A stretch of DNA of 64,000 bases from Rossellomorea sp. SC111 (GTDB taxonomy: Bacteria > Bacillota > Bacilli > Bacillales > Bacillaceae_B): the NCBI RefSeq assembly GCF_024733565.1, contig NZ_JANIOC010000005.1, positions 62,001 to 126,000 of the forward strand. Direction: 5' to 3'. Shown one piece after another: positions 61,947 through 64,000 of the stretch. Made by a program: the position numbers and the translations under genes. Numbering within the stretch: position 1 is the stretch's first letter; the number at the start of each line of letters is the position of its first letter. The notes under the pieces were generated by a model. That model searched no databases and was not told the DNA's origin. It saw only the letters and a list, made by a program, of their open reading frames with translations.

Positions 61947-61986
61947 AAACCTCATTCGTGCATCTGTACGAATGAGGTTTTTTCTT
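61947..61986 (+). terminator. Terminator of the rbs operon
   Basis: AAACCTCATTCGT pairs perfectly with ACGAATGAGGTTT (13 bp), then TTTTCTTTG. The right arm is also the start of the 160-bp direct repeat. Confidence 0.92.
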
Positions 61987-62124
61987 TGTTGATAAAAGTA
62001 GTGGAGAAACGAATTCAGCTTTTCTTGTTTGCATTTGATCCAAATGAGTTGGGGTATGACCCTGATTAAGCCAAAAGAGATAATCATCTTTAAGATTACA
62101 AACCTGCTCTTCATTTTCTCCTCC
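61965..62124 (+). repeat. 160-bp direct repeat, left copy
   Basis: Runs from TGTACGAATGAGG to TTTTCTCCTCC. About 80% identical by eye, without length change, to 63506-63665. Shared blocks: TTGTTGATAAAAGTAGTGG, TTCAGCTTTTCTTG, CATCTTTAAGAT and ACAAACCTGCT. Confidence 0.85.
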
Positions 62125-62247
62125 AGAGGTATTTTCAACCGGTGATTTTGACGAGAAAAACCCCAAAAAATCAAGGTTGTACCAATCATCAAGATTTGAA
62201 CAAAACTACATTTTACCCCGCATTAAAATAGGTTGTCAACAATAAAT

Positions 62248-62290
62248 TTGTATTTTTATCAAAAAAATGCTATAATGATTACCTGGTAAT
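62248..62290 (+). promoter_or_regulatory. Strong promoter with palindrome at the start site
   Basis: TTGTAT (62248-62253), 17-base spacer, extended -10 TGCTATAAT (62268-62276). ATTACCTGGTAAT at 62278-62290 is a perfect palindrome around the expected +1 and may be an operator. The leader to the gene is about 125 bases. Confidence 0.75.
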
Positions 62291-62406
62291 TTTTTGATAT
62301 TGAACGTTTAGTTAAATATCTTATTTAACCGAAGGGAAATTCAAACAGTTTTTGTGAGCTTTTCAGGCAATAGTACCCGAGTTATTATACAAGGAGGACT
62401 AATATA

Positions 62407-63261
62407 TTGAATTTAATCAATAAGAAAGTTACACATGAGCGGTTTGGTATGGGAAGTATCGTTAATCATAATGATACGGTAGTTGAAATACATTTCGCCT
62501 CGGAAAATAAAAAATTTGTTTACCCGGATGTATTTGGACAGCATTTGAAACTACATGATAAAAGTGCTGCCAATTCACTTGAAAAAATTCTGCAAGAGCA
62601 GGAAATGGAACTCAAAGAGGAAGAAATGCAGAAGCAAGAGGAAAAGGCACGGCAAAGAAAAAACCAAGAGCTTCGAGTGGGTCATGAAAAACTTATGAAA
62701 AATCATAAACTTCATCCCGAATCGCAGATGGTTTACAGGTGCGATACAGAAGAACAGATTAGCTCCTTTTCAGATTGGACGGTTTCCTCTGGTGAAATAA
62801 AGAGTGGTAATAATAAGGGTAAGCCAAACAAGCCCAGTCGCTTACACCAAAACAGTGCGGTCCTGCTGACAGCGGTCGATCCCGGCATGCCTGAAAAAGA
62901 CAGACGGATATTAGGTGTCTATATGGTAAAGGATAATTTCATCGGTAAACTTTGTGAAGATGGAAATATTCCTGCCCATTCCCATTACAGACTCAAACTT
63001 ACAGACGAGGAATCAAAAGAGATGCCTTTCTGGAAGTACTATGTCAATGAAAAATCCCCTCAAAAAACGACATGGAATACAGGTAAGTACCGTTATTTTG
63101 ATAATTCCTGGATGGCTCAGATTTTGCGCGACATCGTCTCATTGAAAAGTGACACGGAGGAACAAGAGCTTGCACAACAATTTCTGGACCACTTCTCTAA
63201 GATGAATCAAATAGTGGAGCAGGAGTTAAAAGAACCAAATGGAGCATTATTGCGTGCTTAG
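62407..63261 (+). CDS. SH3-like (PcrA/UvrD C-terminal type) domain protein with coiled coil, unknown
   Basis: 284 aa. TTG start after AAGGAGG. Residues 5-48 (KKVTHERFGMGSIV ... VEIHFASENKKFVYP) resemble the small beta-barrel at the C-terminus of PcrA/UvrD helicases. Residues 58-95 form a Glu/Gln/Lys coiled coil, and the last 180 residues are a compact domain (AVLLTAVDPGMPEKDRRILG, MPFWKYYVNEKSP) I cannot name. Function unknown, perhaps nucleic-acid or RNA polymerase related. The gene has its own strong promoter and sits between 160-bp direct repeats. Confidence 0.85.
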   Translation: MNLINKKVTHERFGMGSIVNHNDTVVEIHFASENKKFVYPDVFGQHLKLHDKSAANSLEKILQEQEMELKEEEMQKQEEKARQRKNQELRVGHEKLMKNHKLHPESQMVYRCDTEEQISSFSDWTVSSGEIKSGNNKGKPNKPSRLHQNSAVLLTAVDPGMPEKDRRILGVYMVKDNFIGKLCEDGNIPAHSHYRLKLTDEESKEMPFWKYYVNEKSPQKTTWNTGKYRYFDNSWMAQILRDIVSLKSDTEEQELAQQFLDHFSKMNQIVEQELKEPNGALLRA

Positions 63262-63330
63262 ATAAGAACAGTGGGGGAACTGACACATATAAGGTGAGAG
63301 AAAGTTTTAGGTTCACCGGGAATAGTTTTA

Positions 63331-63364
63331 AAAAGGGACAAGGCGGCCGCCTTGTCCCTTTTAG
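63331..63364. terminator. Perfect 32-bp palindrome, terminator
   Basis: AAAAGGGACAAGGCGG followed at once by CCGCCTTGTCCCTTTT. Bidirectional T runs. Ends the 62407 transcription unit. Confidence 0.9.
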
Positions 63365-63505
63365 TGGTTTTTGGACACCTTACTGGTTCCTTCGTCTCCC
63401 TTTGTACCTAAGCCCTCATTTTATGTGGGGTGAGTTTGAATGATATTGGGGTCAACCCTCGGTACGGTGAAGCGTTAATGAGCTGGGGGTCTGACCCCGT
63501 TTTTA

Positions 63506-63665
63506 TGTACGGATGAGGTTTTTTCGTTTGTTGATAAAAGTAGTGGCAAAAAGACTTCAGCTTTTCTTGCTTGCGTTTGCTCAAAATGAGTCGGGGGTCT
63601 GACCCTGGTTTAGCAAAAAATATTCATCTTTAAGATAACAAACCTGCTATTAATTTTCTCCTCCT
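63506..63665 (+). repeat. 160-bp direct repeat, right copy
   Basis: TGTACGGATGAGG to TTTTCTCCTCC; see 61965-62124. Before it, 63449-63505 holds GGGGTCAACCC and GGGGGTCTGACCCC palindromes; GGGGGTCTGACCC recurs at 63594 within the repeat. Otherwise 63365-63795 has no gene. Confidence 0.85.
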
Positions 63666-63795
63666 TTTCTAGTGTTTAGCCTTCCCCTACTTAAAAACAA
63701 CAGATTTTAAAAAGAAAATTGATCTAAGGGGTTTCCTTTCCCAGCCAATCTCACTATATAAGGGTTGAAGACATATTGAAACAGGAGTGAATCAA

Positions 63796-64000
63796 ATGTG
63801 TAAATGGAGAAATTTAAACCAATGGATGTTCGATTTAGATACATTTAATCACCTGTATATGTGGATTCTTTTGAATTCCGTGTATGAGGGCGGAGTTCAG
63901 TTATGGTGTGTGGTGCTTGGTGAAAGGAAGTACATTCAGTCGACCGGGAAGATTCGAGAGGATCTGTTTTTTAAAGTGAGAATGAGGCCTTCTTGTAAGA
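63796..64000 (+). CDS. Hypothetical protein, partial at window edge
   Basis: AGGAG eight bases before ATG 63796. 68 codons open to the edge: MCKWRNLNQWMFDLDTFNHL, membrane-like or buried aromatic segment, then basic residues. Not recognised; the rest lies outside the window. Confidence 0.6.
   Translation, partial: MCKWRNLNQWMFDLDTFNHLYMWILLNSVYEGGVQLWCVVLGERKYIQSTGKIREDLFFKVRMRPSCK

Overview
The window looks like chromosomal DNA of a low-GC, spore-former-type Bacillota, most likely Bacillaceae (Bacillus/Rossellomorea-like). This rests on strong AGGAGG ribosome binding sites, frequent TTG/GTG starts, a SAM (S-box) riboswitch before metNIQ, a putB-putC-putR proline locus, a ydbS-ydbT pair, glpP and an rbsRKDACB operon with a cre site. 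No rRNA, tRNA or CRISPR array was seen. The genus is an inference.

Layout. 1-7.3 kb: a divergent HTH/TPR regulator and a bacteriocin-like operon (small exported Gly/Ser-rich polypeptide, hairpin attenuator, large membrane-anchored protein, LolD-type ATPase, FtsX-like permease, anchored beta-rich protein, lipoprotein). 7.4-8.7 kb: minus-strand operon of three small membrane proteins and a lipoprotein. 9-13 kb: proline catabolism. 13.3-16.2 kb: GNAT, DinB-like protein, small membrane peptides and a frameshifted nucleosidase. 16.3-21 kb: large LTD/FN3 exported protein, MgtC-like protein, GlpP. 21-27.4 kb: two-component system divergent from an ABC-2 exporter and ydbST. 27.7-31.8 kb: S-box-controlled methionine transporter plus M20 hydrolase.

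From about 32.4 to 51 kb (with an outlier near 55.2 kb) the DNA becomes AT-rich and changes character. About 25 small unrelated genes lie almost all on the plus strand: GNAT, two NUDIX, DUF418, HEPN-like protein, serine hydrolase, ANT(6)-like transferase, HD phosphohydrolase, signal peptidase I, M1 peptidase, lipoproteins and many tiny membrane proteins. Nearly every gap holds a copy of a short hairpin element with a G-rich centre (typically AGGGCAGG) and arms that differ between copies yet stay complementary. A tyrosine recombinase sits inside the array. The layout resembles an integron cassette array but lacks a recognisable IntI, and it is the main candidate for an undescribed system. The array also holds several decayed genes.

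53-56 kb carries a glycerophosphodiesterase, a nucleotidyltransferase, and a second copy of the 7.4-kb lipoprotein. 56-62 kb is the ribose operon. The right end has an unknown SH3-like protein gene flanked by 160-bp direct repeats, and a partial gene at the edge.

A separate cross-window observation: at least three genes with good ribosome binding sites (1013, 7832, 55687) and possibly a fourth (34523) can only be completed by ATT or ATC initiation. Two of them are equal-length paralogs.
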